Shown here: piece by piece, positions 27,947 through 40,100 of the stretch
How positions within the stretch are numbered: position 1 is the first letter of the stretch
How the letters are laid out: each line of letters starts with the position of its first letter
The notes under the pieces: generated by a model
The model's input: only the letters and a program-made list of their open reading frames with translations
Database searches by the model: none
What the model was told of the DNA's origin: nothing
Made by a program: the position numbers and the translations under genes
From: Nostoc sp. CMAA1605
GTDB lineage: Bacteria; Cyanobacteriota; Cyanobacteriia; Cyanobacteriales; Nostocaceae
Assembly: GCF_021596505.1 (NCBI RefSeq)
Contig: NZ_PJIZ01000003.1
Coordinates: forward strand, 83,608 to 147,607
Reading direction: 5' to 3'
Length of the DNA stretch: 64,000 nt

Positions 27947-30900
27947 ATGAAGATTTTAATTGTAGAGGATGATGAATTAAATGCCTCCGCGCTGAGTGTG
28001 GTGTTGGCAAATCAGAATTATGTGGTGGAATTGGCAACTGATGGGAATAGTGCTTGGGATTTAGTAGAAACTTATGATTATGATTTAATTCTTTTAGATG
28101 TAATATTACCGAAGCTAGATGGCATTAGTCTTTGTCGGCAAATTCGCGCTAGTGGCAGACAAATGCCGATTTTGCTATTGACTGGTTGTGATAGTGGTCA
28201 TGAAAAAGCTATTGGCTTAGATGCGGGTGCGGATGACTATGTAGTCAAACCATTTGATCAAGAAGAATTAGTCGCTAGGATACGCGCACTATTACGACGG
28301 GGGGGAACAGTATCACAACCAATACTAGAGTGTGGTAATTTAAGACTTGATCCTAGCAGTTGTGAAGTTACCTATAGACAAGAATTACTATCACTAACAC
28401 CAAAAGAATATGCACTATTAGAATTATTTTTGCGAAATCATCGTCGGGTGTTTAGCTGTAGCATGATTTTGGAGCATCTTTGGTCTTATGAAGATACTCC
28501 CAGTGAAGAAGCAGTCCGCACCCATATTAAAGGCTTACGGATGAAGTTGAGAAATGCGGGAGTTCCTGGAGATTTAATTGAAACAGTCTATGGTATTGGG
28601 TATCGACTCACACCACAGGAGGAAGGGAACCAAAGCATAGGGGAAAAAGAACAATCTACATCTAGTAAATCGCAGTTGGAGTCAACACAAACGGCAATAG
28701 CAGGAATTTGGGAAAAATTTTATGGACGGGTAGATGAGCAAGTCAAGGTTTTAGAAGCAGCAGCTAGCGGTGTTAAGCAAGGCAGTTTCAGTACAGAATT
28801 GCAATTACAAGCCAAACAAGAAGCGCATACATTAGCAGGTTCTCTAGGGACATTTGGAATACCAGAAGGTTCAAAGTTAGCCAAGAAAATTGAGCAGCTA
28901 TTGAAATCAGAACCCACTTGGACACCTACGGAAATTGGTAAATTGCAAAAGTGGGTGAAGTTACTGCGCCAAGAAGTAGCCGCACGTAAACCCACAGAAG
29001 AAACTACCACATCCAATACTAATGGTGATTTACCAAAACCCCAAGCTAGCAGCCAAAGTTTAGCAGCGATCGCCCCCATACAACAACTGCCCCACACCGA
29101 AGCCAAAGTCCTAGCCGTAGACGATGACCCCCAAATTCTGGCTTTATTACAAACCCTCCTCCATCCTTGGGGACTCAAAGTGATCACACTAGATGATCCG
29201 CGTCATTTTTGGGAAATATTACCAGCCGAAAATCCCGATTTATTAATCTTAGACGTAGAAATGCCCCACACCAACGGCATTGAACTATGTCAAATCATCC
29301 GTAATGATACCCAATGGAGTGAACTACCAATTCTCTTCCTCACAGTCCATAGTGATGCGGAAATTGTCAATCAAGTTTATAGCGTCGGTGCTGACGATTT
29401 TGTCAGTAAACCCATCGTGGGGCCAGAACTAGTCACACGCATTATCAACCGTCTGGAACGAGTCAAACTACTCAGGCGAGTAGCTGCGGGTAGGAGTGCA
29501 GAAGGAGCAGGGGTGCAGGGGTGCAGGGGTGCAGGGGTGCAGGGGAGATTAAATCCCAATACCCAGTCCCCAATACCCAGTCCCCAATACCCAGTCCCCA
29601 GTCCCCATCCTCCCTTCTCACTCAATAGCTGTGCCATCTTCGACGCTGAACCAGATTGCGTCAAAATTGTGGCGGCTGATGGCACTTTATTGGCAATTAA
29701 TCAAGCCGGGTTGACTATCTTAGGTGCAGATCATCCTGATACCGTGGTGGGTAAGTCTATCTATGATGTGATTGCGCCTGAATACCAACAGACATTTCTG
29801 CAATTTCATACAAGTGTCTGTCAAGGACAAAAAGGGACTTTGGAATTTGTGATCATGAATCGTCAAGGTGAACGTCGTTGGGTGACAACTCACGCTGTTC
29901 CTTTGCGAAATCCCGCAGATGATAGCTGGGTACATTTAGCGATTACACGGGATATTACCAACATTAAACAAGTAGAAGCAGAAATTCAGCGAGTGAATCG
30001 CACATTAAAAACCTTAAGTGACTGCAATCAGGTTCTAGTGCGGGCAGATAATGAAGAAGATTTACTGCACCAAGTTTGCGAAATTTTAATCCAAGTCGGG
30101 GGTTATCGTTTGGCTTGGGTGGCTTACGCCAAAAATAATCCCCACAAAGATATTTATCCAGTCGCTCAAGCAGGCTATGAGGATGGATATCTGCAATCTC
30201 TGCATCTGACTTGGGCGGATACAGTGCGTGGACAAGGGCCGACAGGTACAGCTATCCGTACAGGTAAAACCACAATTATTCAAAATATTTTGACTGATAG
30301 TCGTTATGAGGTTTGGCGTTGTCAAGCGACAAGTCGGGGTTATGCAGCATCTATTGCTTTACCGTTAATTGCTAATGGTCAAGCTTTTGGAGCCTTGAAT
30401 ATTTATGCGACAGAACCCAATGCTTTTGATGTGCATGAAGTGCAGCTATTAGAAGAACTTACAGCAGATTTAGCCTATGGAATTTTAGCATTACGCAATC
30501 AACGCGATCGCCAACGTGCTGAAGCTGCCCTCAAAGAAAGTGAAGAAAGTCTTGCCCTCGCCTTGGAAGCCGCTAATTTAGGCATTTGGGATTGGAATCT
30601 CATCACTAACCAAGTAACTTGGTCTGATGGCCATGCCAAATTATTTGGAATGACGCTGAATGGTTCTGATGAAATCTGGAAAAATTGCGTTTTTCCCGCC
30701 GACTTTTCAGGTATAGAGCAAGCAATTCTTCATGCCCAACAACACAAAACTGATTATAATCATGAATTTCGCGTAGTTTGGCCAGATGGTAGTATTCACT
30801 GGCTGGAAGGCACAGGTAAATTTTACTACGATGACTCTGGGCAGGCTGTACGAATGCTGGGTACAGTTAGAGACATCAGTAATCGCAGACAAATCGAAGC

Positions 30901-32920
30901 TGCTCTGCAAACTGCCAACAACGAATTAGAATTGCGAGTGGCAGAACGCACAGCCGAGTTAGTTAATGTCAATCGCCAGCTACAATCAGAACTTGATGAA
31001 CGCCAACGCATCGAAGCAGCACTGCGGATTTCTCAAATCAGATTGGCACGCATTTTAGATATCGCCGATGATGCGATTATCTCCATTGATAGCAACCAAA
31101 ATATTACTCTGTTTAACCAAGGGGCAGAAAAGATTTTTGGCTATTGCGCCCAAGAAATTATCGGTCAAAGCCTTGATGTGCTTTTACCCCAGCGTTTTAC
31201 TCAAAGCCATCGTCAGCACGTCAACGGTTTTAGTCAATCTCCCAGCATGGCGCGACGGATGGGAGAACGACGGGAAATATATGGTTGTCGCAAAGATGGG
31301 ACAGAATTTCCGGCTGAGGCTTCCATCTCCAAACTGCATATAGAAAGCGATACCATTTATACTGTAATTCTCAGAGATATTACAGAGAGAAAACAAATTG
31401 AACGGATGAAAGATGAATTTGTTTCCGTCGTCAGCCATGAACTACGTACACCCTTAACTTCAATTCACGGTTCCTTGGGAATGCTCACCAGTGGTTTATT
31501 ACCAGCAGCATCAGAACAAGGTAAACGATTACTGCAAATTGCTACCGACAGCACCGAACGCTTAGTCCGCTTAATTAATGACATCCTCGATATCGAAAGA
31601 ATTGAGTCAGGTAGGGTGAAAATGGAGCGAGAAACCTGCATTCTTACTGACTTAATAGAATCAGCTATTAGTATTATGCAGCCCTTAGCGAATAAAGCCC
31701 AAGTGACACTCTCTGTAGAAAGTCCATCGCTACAACTGTGGGTAGATCCCGACCGGATTGTGCAGACTTTAACTAATTTACTCAGTAATGCCATCAAGTT
31801 TTCCTCTCCAAACACCACCGTATGGCTAGCGGCGCAAAAATACGGTGATGAAGTCTTACTGACAGTTAAAGATACCGGTCGGGGAATTCCGGCTGACAAA
31901 ATCCACAGTATTTTTGAACGTTTTCAACAGGTAGATTCCTCAGATTCACGCAACCATGAAGGTACAGGTTTAGGCTTGGCTATTTGTCAAAGTATCGTCC
32001 ATCAACATGGCGGGAGAATTTGGGTGGAAAGTGTCTTGGGTGAAGGTAGCACATTTCACTTTACACTGCCGATTCTGCCCATTCCCCCCATTCCTGAGTT
32101 AGTAGATGATTCTCCCTTCCCCCATCCCCCATCCCTAATCCCTAATCCCCAATCCCCACTCGTCCTAGTTTGCGATGATGATGCTGTGATTCGTCAAGAA
32201 ATGCAGACTCTTCTGGAAAGAGGGGGATATCGTGTGATTACTGTAGCGACAGGAGAAGAAGCGATCGCGATCGCGGCTAACCAACATCCCAGCGTGATTG
32301 TACTGGATTTACTCATGCCAGAGATGAATGGTTGGGAAACAATGGCACACCTCAAAGAACAAGCCCAAACCAAAGACATTCCCATTGTGATTTGCAGTGT
32401 CTATAAGCAAAGCAGCAATAGTCAAAATAGTAGTGATTTTGTGGATTGGGTGCGTAAACCAGTCCAAGAAAGTTATTTATTAAACTCCTTAAGACAAGTT
32501 ATCGCTAAATCTTCCCAACAAGCTCGAATTCTGGTTGTGGAAGATGATCCTGATTTAGTAGAACTACTGGTAACGTTATTTGAAAGACATGGAATAGAAA
32601 CCTTTTGTGCCAAAACCGGTAGAGAAGCAATTCATCTCAGCCAAGAAGTCAATCCCGATTTGTTAATTTTAGATTTAATTTTGCCAGAAACTGATGGTTT
32701 TGCCGTTGTTGATTGGTTACAGCAACACCATCATCTGTGTAATATTCCTCTAGTAGTTTATTCTGCCCAGGACTTAGATGAATCAGAACGCAACAGGCTG
32801 AAGCTAGGATATACAGAATTTTTAACTAAAGGACGCGTCACTACCCAAGAATTTGAACAACGAGTTATGGAACTACTGCAAAGAATGACTCATCAACAAT
32901 CAAAAGGACAGCCATCGTGA
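27947..32920 (+). CDS. OmpR-type response regulator fused to Hpt and hybrid histidine kinase
   Basis: 1657 residues, no membrane segment. Order: receiver (1-120, Asp51 in LILLDVILP, Lys in VVKPF); OmpR winged helix (about 125-225, LTPKEYALLELFLRNHRR); Hpt (about 245-330, His294 in EAHTLAGSLGTFG); receiver 2 (about 388-505); repeat-encoded Pro/Ser linker (about 518-555); PAS (560-680); GAF (690-850); PAS (860-990); PAS (1030-1150); HisKA (His1164 in SVVSHELRTPLTS); ATPase (1270-1385, KDTGRGIP, GTGLGLA); receivers 3 and 4 (from about 1404 and 1526). A complete phosphorelay and a DNA-binding output thus sit in one chain. Divergent from the usp-hox unit; the signal is unknown. Confidence 0.92.
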   Translation: MKILIVEDDELNASALSVVLANQNYVVELATDGNSAWDLVETYDYDLILLDVILPKLDGISLCRQIRASGRQMPILLLTGCDSGHEKAIGLDAGADDYVVKPFDQEELVARIRALLRRGGTVSQPILECGNLRLDPSSCEVTYRQELLSLTPKEYALLELFLRNHRRVFSCSMILEHLWSYEDTPSEEAVRTHIKGLRMKLRNAGVPGDLIETVYGIGYRLTPQEEGNQSIGEKEQSTSSKSQLESTQTAIAGIWEKFYGRVDEQVKVLEAAASGVKQGSFSTELQLQAKQEAHTLAGSLGTFGIPEGSKLAKKIEQLLKSEPTWTPTEIGKLQKWVKLLRQEVAARKPTEETTTSNTNGDLPKPQASSQSLAAIAPIQQLPHTEAKVLAVDDDPQILALLQTLLHPWGLKVITLDDPRHFWEILPAENPDLLILDVEMPHTNGIELCQIIRNDTQWSELPILFLTVHSDAEIVNQVYSVGADDFVSKPIVGPELVTRIINRLERVKLLRRVAAGRSAEGAGVQGCRGAGVQGRLNPNTQSPIPSPQYPVPSPHPPFSLNSCAIFDAEPDCVKIVAADGTLLAINQAGLTILGADHPDTVVGKSIYDVIAPEYQQTFLQFHTSVCQGQKGTLEFVIMNRQGERRWVTTHAVPLRNPADDSWVHLAITRDITNIKQVEAEIQRVNRTLKTLSDCNQVLVRADNEEDLLHQVCEILIQVGGYRLAWVAYAKNNPHKDIYPVAQAGYEDGYLQSLHLTWADTVRGQGPTGTAIRTGKTTIIQNILTDSRYEVWRCQATSRGYAASIALPLIANGQAFGALNIYATEPNAFDVHEVQLLEELTADLAYGILALRNQRDRQRAEAALKESEESLALALEAANLGIWDWNLITNQVTWSDGHAKLFGMTLNGSDEIWKNCVFPADFSGIEQAILHAQQHKTDYNHEFRVVWPDGSIHWLEGTGKFYYDDSGQAVRMLGTVRDISNRRQIEAALQTANNELELRVAERTAELVNVNRQLQSELDERQRIEAALRISQIRLARILDIADDAIISIDSNQNITLFNQGAEKIFGYCAQEIIGQSLDVLLPQRFTQSHRQHVNGFSQSPSMARRMGERREIYGCRKDGTEFPAEASISKLHIESDTIYTVILRDITERKQIERMKDEFVSVVSHELRTPLTSIHGSLGMLTSGLLPAASEQGKRLLQIATDSTERLVRLINDILDIERIESGRVKMERETCILTDLIESAISIMQPLANKAQVTLSVESPSLQLWVDPDRIVQTLTNLLSNAIKFSSPNTTVWLAAQKYGDEVLLTVKDTGRGIPADKIHSIFERFQQVDSSDSRNHEGTGLGLAICQSIVHQHGGRIWVESVLGEGSTFHFTLPILPIPPIPELVDDSPFPHPPSLIPNPQSPLVLVCDDDAVIRQEMQTLLERGGYRVITVATGEEAIAIAANQHPSVIVLDLLMPEMNGWETMAHLKEQAQTKDIPIVICSVYKQSSNSQNSSDFVDWVRKPVQESYLLNSLRQVIAKSSQQARILVVEDDPDLVELLVTLFERHGIETFCAKTGREAIHLSQEVNPDLLILDLILPETDGFAVVDWLQQHHHLCNIPLVVYSAQDLDESERNRLKLGYTEFLTKGRVTTQEFEQRVMELLQRMTHQQSKGQPS
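29505..29620. repeat. Repeat DNA translated as a linker inside the hybrid kinase
   Basis: GGTGCAGGGGTGCAGGGG units followed by CCCAGTCCCCAATACC units, identical in type to intergenic arrays, are read in frame as GAGVQG and [18 protein letters not shown] between receiver 2 and the first PAS domain. A shorter one (near 32110-32160) encodes SLIPNPQSP between the ATPase and receiver 3. Confidence 0.9.
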
Positions 32921-33303
32921 AAAACAAACGAATTCTAGTGGTTGATAACGAGCAGTATATTCAAGAAGTCGCCAAAGTCTGTCTAGAAACGGTAGCAGGC
33001 TGGGAAGTGGTGACAGCTAGTTCCGGCCAAGAGGGCATCCACCAAGCGGAAACTCATCAACCAGATGCTATTCTCTTGGATGTGATGATGCCAGATATGG
33101 ATGGCATTGCTACCTTTGAAAAATTGCAAGCCAACCCCAGCACCAAAAAAATCCCGGTAATTTTATTAACCGCTAAAATCCAAGCTTCTGATCGTCGTCG
33201 TTACTCCCAATTAGGTATGGCTACCGCGATCGCTAAACCTTTTAATCCTTTAGAATTAGCGGGACAAGTAGCTACAGCTTTGGGCTGGAATTTAGAACCA
33301 TAG
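32917..33303 (+). CDS. Single-domain response regulator
   Basis: 128 residues, a receiver domain only (Asp10 acidic pocket, Asp55 in AILLDVMMPD, Thr in VILLTAK, Lys in AIAKPF). It starts with GTG at 32917 and overlaps the hybrid kinase stop by four bases, indicating translational coupling. It has no output domain, so it probably acts as a phosphate shuttle or protein-binding regulator for the preceding kinase. Confidence 0.93.
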   Translation: MKNKRILVVDNEQYIQEVAKVCLETVAGWEVVTASSGQEGIHQAETHQPDAILLDVMMPDMDGIATFEKLQANPSTKKIPVILLTAKIQASDRRRYSQLGMATAIAKPFNPLELAGQVATALGWNLEP

Positions 33304-33478
33304 TCAAGCTATGACGCGATCGTTACTTTAATTTATGGAAAAGTAACTTTATTTACTAGCTTCTCAGTGCAGTCTAGGATATCTTAGATAAGTACAGCAA
33401 TGTGGAAATATTAACTTGTGTAAAGTAAAATGAAATAGTATTAACATTTATCGACTTCTAAGTTGAGACAGGATGTAA

Positions 33479-33619
33479 TACCAATTCAAAAGACTCTGAT
33501 GGCTAATTGTATTGTCTGGCACAGAAGGCTTGTACCGACAAACTTCATTGATTAAGAAATCCCTATTTGATAAGGGTTTCTGGGTTGGGATTGATTTGGT
33601 GACTTTGAATGAATTGGTA
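33479..33619. mobile_element. Possible second MITE-like element (141 bp)
   Basis: It begins TACCAATTCAAAAGAC and ends GACTTTGAATGAATTGGTA, imperfect inverted repeats flanked by TA. An internal AGAAATCCCTA...TAAGGGTTTCT stem is present. There is no coding capacity. Only one full copy is visible here, so the call rests on structure. The rest of the 830-base gap (33304-34133) holds a GTGTAGG heptamer array (33876-33910), a CACCCCACATCCC tract near 34000 and no gene. Confidence 0.4.
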
Positions 33620-34133
33620 TAGTACCAATTGCCAATACTCTTGGGGAAAGCAGGCGACAAAATTCTTGCATCCCCATAAGATCACACTGAACAAGTATTG
33701 CTCAGTGGAAAAGAGTTGCGGATTCGTGGAAAATTGGTATTAGAGTGTATTGGCAAGACATTTTTAGTCTCAGATTTTTCTGTCTACGGTGCCACGACTA
33801 CAGACTCAAACCCAGAAGTGCATTTTTTCACCACCCCCTCCAAGGTAGGGAATAGGAAACAGCCAATATTCATTAGGGGTGTAAGGGTGTAGGGGTGTAG
33901 GGGTGTAGGTGTTGGACTGTTTTTCCATGCCTGTCCAACAAGGTTGGTGGGAGGAGAAGGCTTTTAACCCAAGGTTGAGATTGGAGGTAGTTCTCTTCCC
34001 CTACACCCCACATCCCTACACCCGCCCCAGAGGGGCTAGATAGAGAGTTCCCTGTAAAAAAATAGCAGCAATCAACCTCTCTCAACACCTCTGCAAGCAG
34101 AGATACCAGTTAGGAGAAACATGACGAGCCATT

Positions 34134-37100
34134 ATGATTCAACGCGCCTGTATTACCATCCTATTAATTGCTCATAACACCGAAGATTGGATGAGTTTTC
34201 GGCAGTGTTTGCAGCAGGATGATTTGTATACATATCGCATTTTGGAGTTTGAGACCGCTACACAGGCAATAGCATGGTGTCAGGAGGGAAAATCAGATGT
34301 AATTTTGCTCAATTCTCCCTTATTTGGCGACAATTGTTTAGATTCCCTAGAGAAATTGCGGAAAATTGTCAGCCATACAGAATCTGCAATCATTCTCTTA
34401 ACAGCACATGAAGATACAGCAACTGCCGTTTGGGCAATGAAAAACGGGGCGCAAGATTATCTAGTCAAACCGCAACTCAGTCCGAATAGACTACAAGCAG
34501 CAATTCATGATGCAGTCAACCAAAGAGACAAATATCGGCAATTAGCACAAATTCAGGAACAAAAACAACTAATCAGTGCGATCGCCTTACGGATTCGACA
34601 ATCACTCAAACTCAAAGACATTTTAGCGAGTACAGTCGCAGAAGTCCGGCAATTTTTACAAGCAGATAGGGTATTAATCTATCGATTTCACTCTGATATG
34701 AGTGGAACTGTTGTATCAGAATCGGTGTTACCTGGTTGGACAGCCAGCTTAGAGGCACAAATTCAGGATACCTGCTTTCAACAAGGGGCTGGTATGGAAT
34801 ATCGCCAAGGGAAAACAAGAGCGATTAATAACATTTACCAAGCAGGCTTAACAGACTGTCATGTGCAACTCCTCGAACAATTTGAAGTCAAAGCCAATTT
34901 AGTTGTACCGATTTTGGTACTCAATCGGTTATGGGGATTATTAATTGCTCATCAATGTACTGCACCGCGCCAATGGCAAGCAATGGAACTAGAACTATTA
35001 GACCAACTTGCGGTGCAAATAGCGATCGCCATTCAACAAGCTAGTGCTTACGAAATCGCCCAAAAACAACTCAGGGAACGCTACCGAGTTGAAAAAAATC
35101 TCCGAGACTCTGAAGAGCGATTTCGCAGTACCTTTGAACAGGCCGCAGTCGGTATTACTCATGTGTCCTTAAGTGGAAAATTCCTGCGCGTTAACCAAAG
35201 GTTTGCTGATATTACTGGCTACTCCCCATCAGAACTAAAAACCTTGAGATTTCAAGAAATCACCCATCCAGAAGATTTGGCGGCTGATTTAGAGCAACTA
35301 GAAATCCTGCTAGCTGGGGCAATTTCGACTTACTCAATGGAAAAACGCTATATCCGCCAAGACAATACGATTATTTGGGTGAAACTGACAGTATCTCTAG
35401 TCCGTGATACTTTTGCTCACCCGCAATATTTTATTGGTGTAGTGGAAGATATTAGCGATCGCATCTTGGCACAACAGGCAATAAAACAACTCAATCAAGA
35501 ACTGGAAGCTAGAGTCGAACGCCGCACAGCCGCCTTAAAAGAAAGTGAAGAACGCTGGCAATTAGCATTACGTGGCAGTAATGATGGCATCTGGGACTGG
35601 AATCTGAAAACTAACGAACTATTTTTTTCGGCGCGCTGGAAACAAATACGGGGTTTTAGTGACGATGCAATTAGCCCCGATTTAGCAGCCTGGTCAAGCT
35701 CTATTCATCCAGATGATCGCGATCGCATTTTGGCGGATTTAGATGACCATTTCGCCCAAAAAACACCATTCTTCCAAGCAGAATATCGAGTACAGTGCCA
35801 AGATGGTTCATATTTATGGGTCTTAGATCGGGGTCAAGCACTGTGGGATGAAGCAGGTCATGTCATCCGCATCAGTGGTTCAGAGACGGATATTACCACA
35901 CGTAAACAGGCAGAAGCTCAGTTATTTGAGCTGCTCAATTTGCAACAAGCCATCCTCACATCTACCGACTATGCCATTACCTCTACCAACTCCCAGGGGA
36001 TCATTCAAATCTTTAACCCAGCTGCCCAAAAAATGTTAGGTTATACAGCCGAGGAAGTTGTGGGTCAGGTAACGCCTGTTATATTCCACGATCCAGAGGA
36101 AATTCGGCAACACGCACAAGCACTAGGAGAAGAAATTGCTCCAGGGCAAAAATTGATCGCGACAAACCCATCGGCACATCAAAAAGAGGAATGGACTTTT
36201 ATTCGCAAAGATGGCTCATGCTTTCCCGTCTCTCTGTCGGTGCAACCCCTATGTAATGCCGAAGGACAGATCATTGGTGGAGTCGGTATTGCCAAAGATA
36301 TTACACAACAAAAACAGATAGATGCCCAACTCCGTAAAAATGCCGCTAACCTCGCGGCTGCTCAAAGAATCGCCCATTTGGGGAGTTGGGAGATGGATTT
36401 ACACACCCAGGAAATCCTGTGGTCACAAGAGGTGTTTCGCATTTTTGGCCGCAATCCTGAATCTGGAATGCCTACCTATGGGGAAATGCTGGAGTGGATA
36501 CATCCAGATGACCGGCACCATCAAGATTTGGCGGTACAACAGGCGATCGCCCAAGGTCAATGTTACGAACTAGAGTATCGTTGTTATCGGCCAGATCAGA
36601 GTCTACGCTATGTACTATCACGGGGTGAAGTAATACTAAATGCGGATGGTCAACCTAGCCAGTTAATCAGCATTATCCTTGACATTACTGACCGTAAACA
36701 AACTGAACAGCAGTTAAGTAATCTTTCAGATCGGTTAACTTTAGCACTCAAATCAGCCGATATTGGCACTTGGGACTGGGATTTGACCCATGATGTCTAT
36801 TGGGATGAGAGGATGTATGCTCTGTATGAACTACCATATTCTGATGATTGTGTCAAAGACAAAGACTGGTTAAAGCTAATCCATCCAGAGGATCGGGACA
36901 AAACCGCAACTGCGCTGCAAGATGCCCTACAGGGAAAGCGGGAATTTGATGTGGAATTTCGCACAATGCGGAATAATGGTAGTATTCGCTATATCCATGC
37001 CTCAGCCCTGGTACAACGTAACCAACAAGGAAAAGCGCAACGCATGGTAGGCATTAACTACGATATTACAGAGCGCAAGCAAGTGGAATCAGCCCTGCGT

Positions 37101-40100
37101 GAAAGTGAACACCGTTATGCCACCTTGACTGAAGCTGCTCCTGTAGCTATTTTCCGTCTAGATCATACGGGTCAATGTGTCTATGTTAACGAGCGTTGGA
37201 GCAGGATGACAGGTAGACCAATCAAGTCTGCTTTGGGGGTAGGATGGCTAGAAGCTCTGCACCCAGAAGACCGCGATCGCCTACTCACAAAATGGTTGCA
37301 ACAGGGATTTAGTCAACCAGAACTCTATCAAAATGAAGGCAGACATCTACTACCTGATGGTAGCGTCAACTGGTTTTATTGCCATATCCTGCCGGAAACA
37401 GACTCCAACGGTGCAATTATGGGTTACATTGGCACACTGACAGATATTACAGAGCGTAAACAAGCAGAGGAACAGCTACATCATCTCTCAGAAAGATTGT
37501 CCCTGGCGATCAAATCAGGCGGCTTTGGGATCTGGGAATATGACTGCGTTAATGGTAGCCAGATTTGGGATGAACAAATGTACAAGCTCTACGGAGTCAG
37601 TCCCATTGATTTTGACCCTACCCTGGACTCATGGTTAAGTTGTCTGCATCCAGACGATCGCGATTATATCGTGGCAGTTATGGATCAAGTTCTGCAAAAC
37701 AATCAAGAATACGACGTTGAGTTTAGCATCATTCAACCAAACGGAGAAATTCGCTACATCAAAGCCTATGGTCTGCTCAATTGTGACCCCCAAGGTCAAC
37801 CTTTACGCATGATTGGGGTAAACTTTGACATTACGGCGCATAAGCAAGCTGAACAAGAACTAATCCGTAACAGAGACTTGCGGGAAATCATTTTTAACGA
37901 ATCGGCGGATGCTTTGTTTTTAGTTGATCCAGTGACTTTAATCACTCTTGATTGTAATCGGCGTGCCGTCGAACTATTTGAAGCCACTAAAAAATCGGAC
38001 TTATTAGGAATAGCTGGGCATCAGCTCCAAAACCGTCAATTTTCCTCAGAAGAAATGGCCACTATTGTGACACAAATGCGAACCAAAGGTTTTTGGAGTC
38101 AAGAAATTGAGTATGTCACTTGTAAAGGTAAGGTTTTCTGGGGCAACATTGCCGCTAAACCCATTGTAATTGCTGGCCGTACCCTGAATTTATTGCGAGT
38201 CACTGATATTAGTGAGCATAAACAGGCGGAAGAAGCTCTCGCTAAATATGCCCGTGAAGTTGAAGATTTGTATAACAAAGCACCCTGTGGCTACCATTCC
38301 CTAGATAGTGCAGGTCGAATCATGCGGGTGAATGAAACAGAATTGCAATGGTTAGGTTACAGCCATGAAGAGATGATTGGTCAGCCTTTCGTTCACTTTT
38401 TTACGGAAGCTAGTCGTCAAGCTTTTCTGGAAAACTATCCTCGCTTTAAAGAAAGAGGTTGGTCAAAGGATTTAGAGTATGAGATGGTCTGTAAAGATGG
38501 CACAATTTTACCAGTCATGATCAGTGCGGCTGCTGTTAAAGATGCAGATGGCAATTATTTATACAGCCGTGCCACCTTATTCGATATGCGCGAACAGCAA
38601 GCCGCACTCCGCGATCGCCAAAAAGCAGAACAAGAGTTGCAAGCATCACGCACCATGCTGCAACTAGTCCTAGATACCATTCCCCAACGTGTCTTCTGGA
38701 AAGATTGTCAGTTAAATTACATCGGCTGCAATCCAGCCTTTGCTAATGATGCTCAACTGTTTCAGCCTGACGACATTATCGGCAAAACTGACTTTGACTT
38801 GCCTTGGAAACAACAAGCACCAATGTATCGTGCCGACGATACGTTAGTGATTACTACAGGAAAAGCCAAACTCGGCTATGAAGAACCGATGGCAACTCAC
38901 GATGGTGCCAGCATTTGGCTCAGAACGAGCAAAATCCCCCTGACGAACACTACAGGGGAAGTAATTGGTGTTCTCGGTTCCTATGAAGATATTACGGAAC
39001 GCAAATACGCTGAAGAGAAATTGCGCCAAACCAATGAACAATTAGCCAATGCTAACGCCGAATTAGCCCGTGCTACTCGCCTCAAAGACGAATTTCTCGC
39101 CAATATGAGTCATGAATTGCGAACCCCTCTCAATGCCATTTTGGGTATGTCGGAGGGGTTTGAGGAGGGTGTGTTTGGTGCGATCAATGACCAACAAGCC
39201 AAAGCGATCGCCACGATTGAACGCAGTGGGAGACACCTCCTGGAACTGATCAATGACATCCTCGACTTATCCAAAATTGAATCAGGTAAGTTAGAATTAC
39301 AACTGAGTGATATTCCCATTAAAAGCCTGTGTGAAACCAGTCTAGTGTTTATTAAACAGGTAGCATTGAAAAAAAGTATTCGCCTCCTGACAGAAATTCC
39401 CCATCATCTAGGCAGTATCCAAGCGGATGATCGCCGTTTACGTCAGGTACTAATTAACTTACTCAGCAATGCTGTCAAGTTCACCCCAGAAGGCGGTACG
39501 GTAACACTCAAAGTCTGGCTGGAAGAGCCAGGGGAAAAGGAATGCGGGGGTGCCGGGGGAGGAATTTCTTGCTTGTCTTCTCAATCAAGCCTCAAGTGTC
39601 AAGCTTCACCCCACATCAATTTCTGTGTCACTGATACTGGTATTGGGATTTCTCCTGAAAATATAGGCAAATTATTTCAACCTTTTATGCAGCTAGACAG
39701 CAGCCTCAATCGTCAATATAACGGTACTGGTTTAGGTCTAGCACTGGTACAAAGAATTACTACTTTACATGGCGGTACAGTCTGTGTTGACAGTCAGTTG
39801 GGGAAAGGCAGTTGTTTTACTGTGAGAATTCCTTATATCACCACTGATATTTTGCCGCCAAAGTTAGCAACGGTACAATTGCCCAAAAATTACTCCCTGT
39901 CTCCTAACAGCCCAGTGTTAATTATTGAAGACTCGATGGCGGCGGCTGACCAAATCACTCGCTATCTCCTGGAGATGAGCATCAAATGTTTAGTTTATCC
40001 AATGGGTGAAGGTGCGCTAGAAGAAGTCATACGTATTCGTCCAGCACTAGTGATTTTGGATCTGCAACTACCCAACGTATCCGGGTGGGATGTCCTCAAG

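Noticed and set aside
33304..33478. Possible small RNA after the receiver gene
   Set aside because: No stem with a T-run and no conserved motif could be seen.
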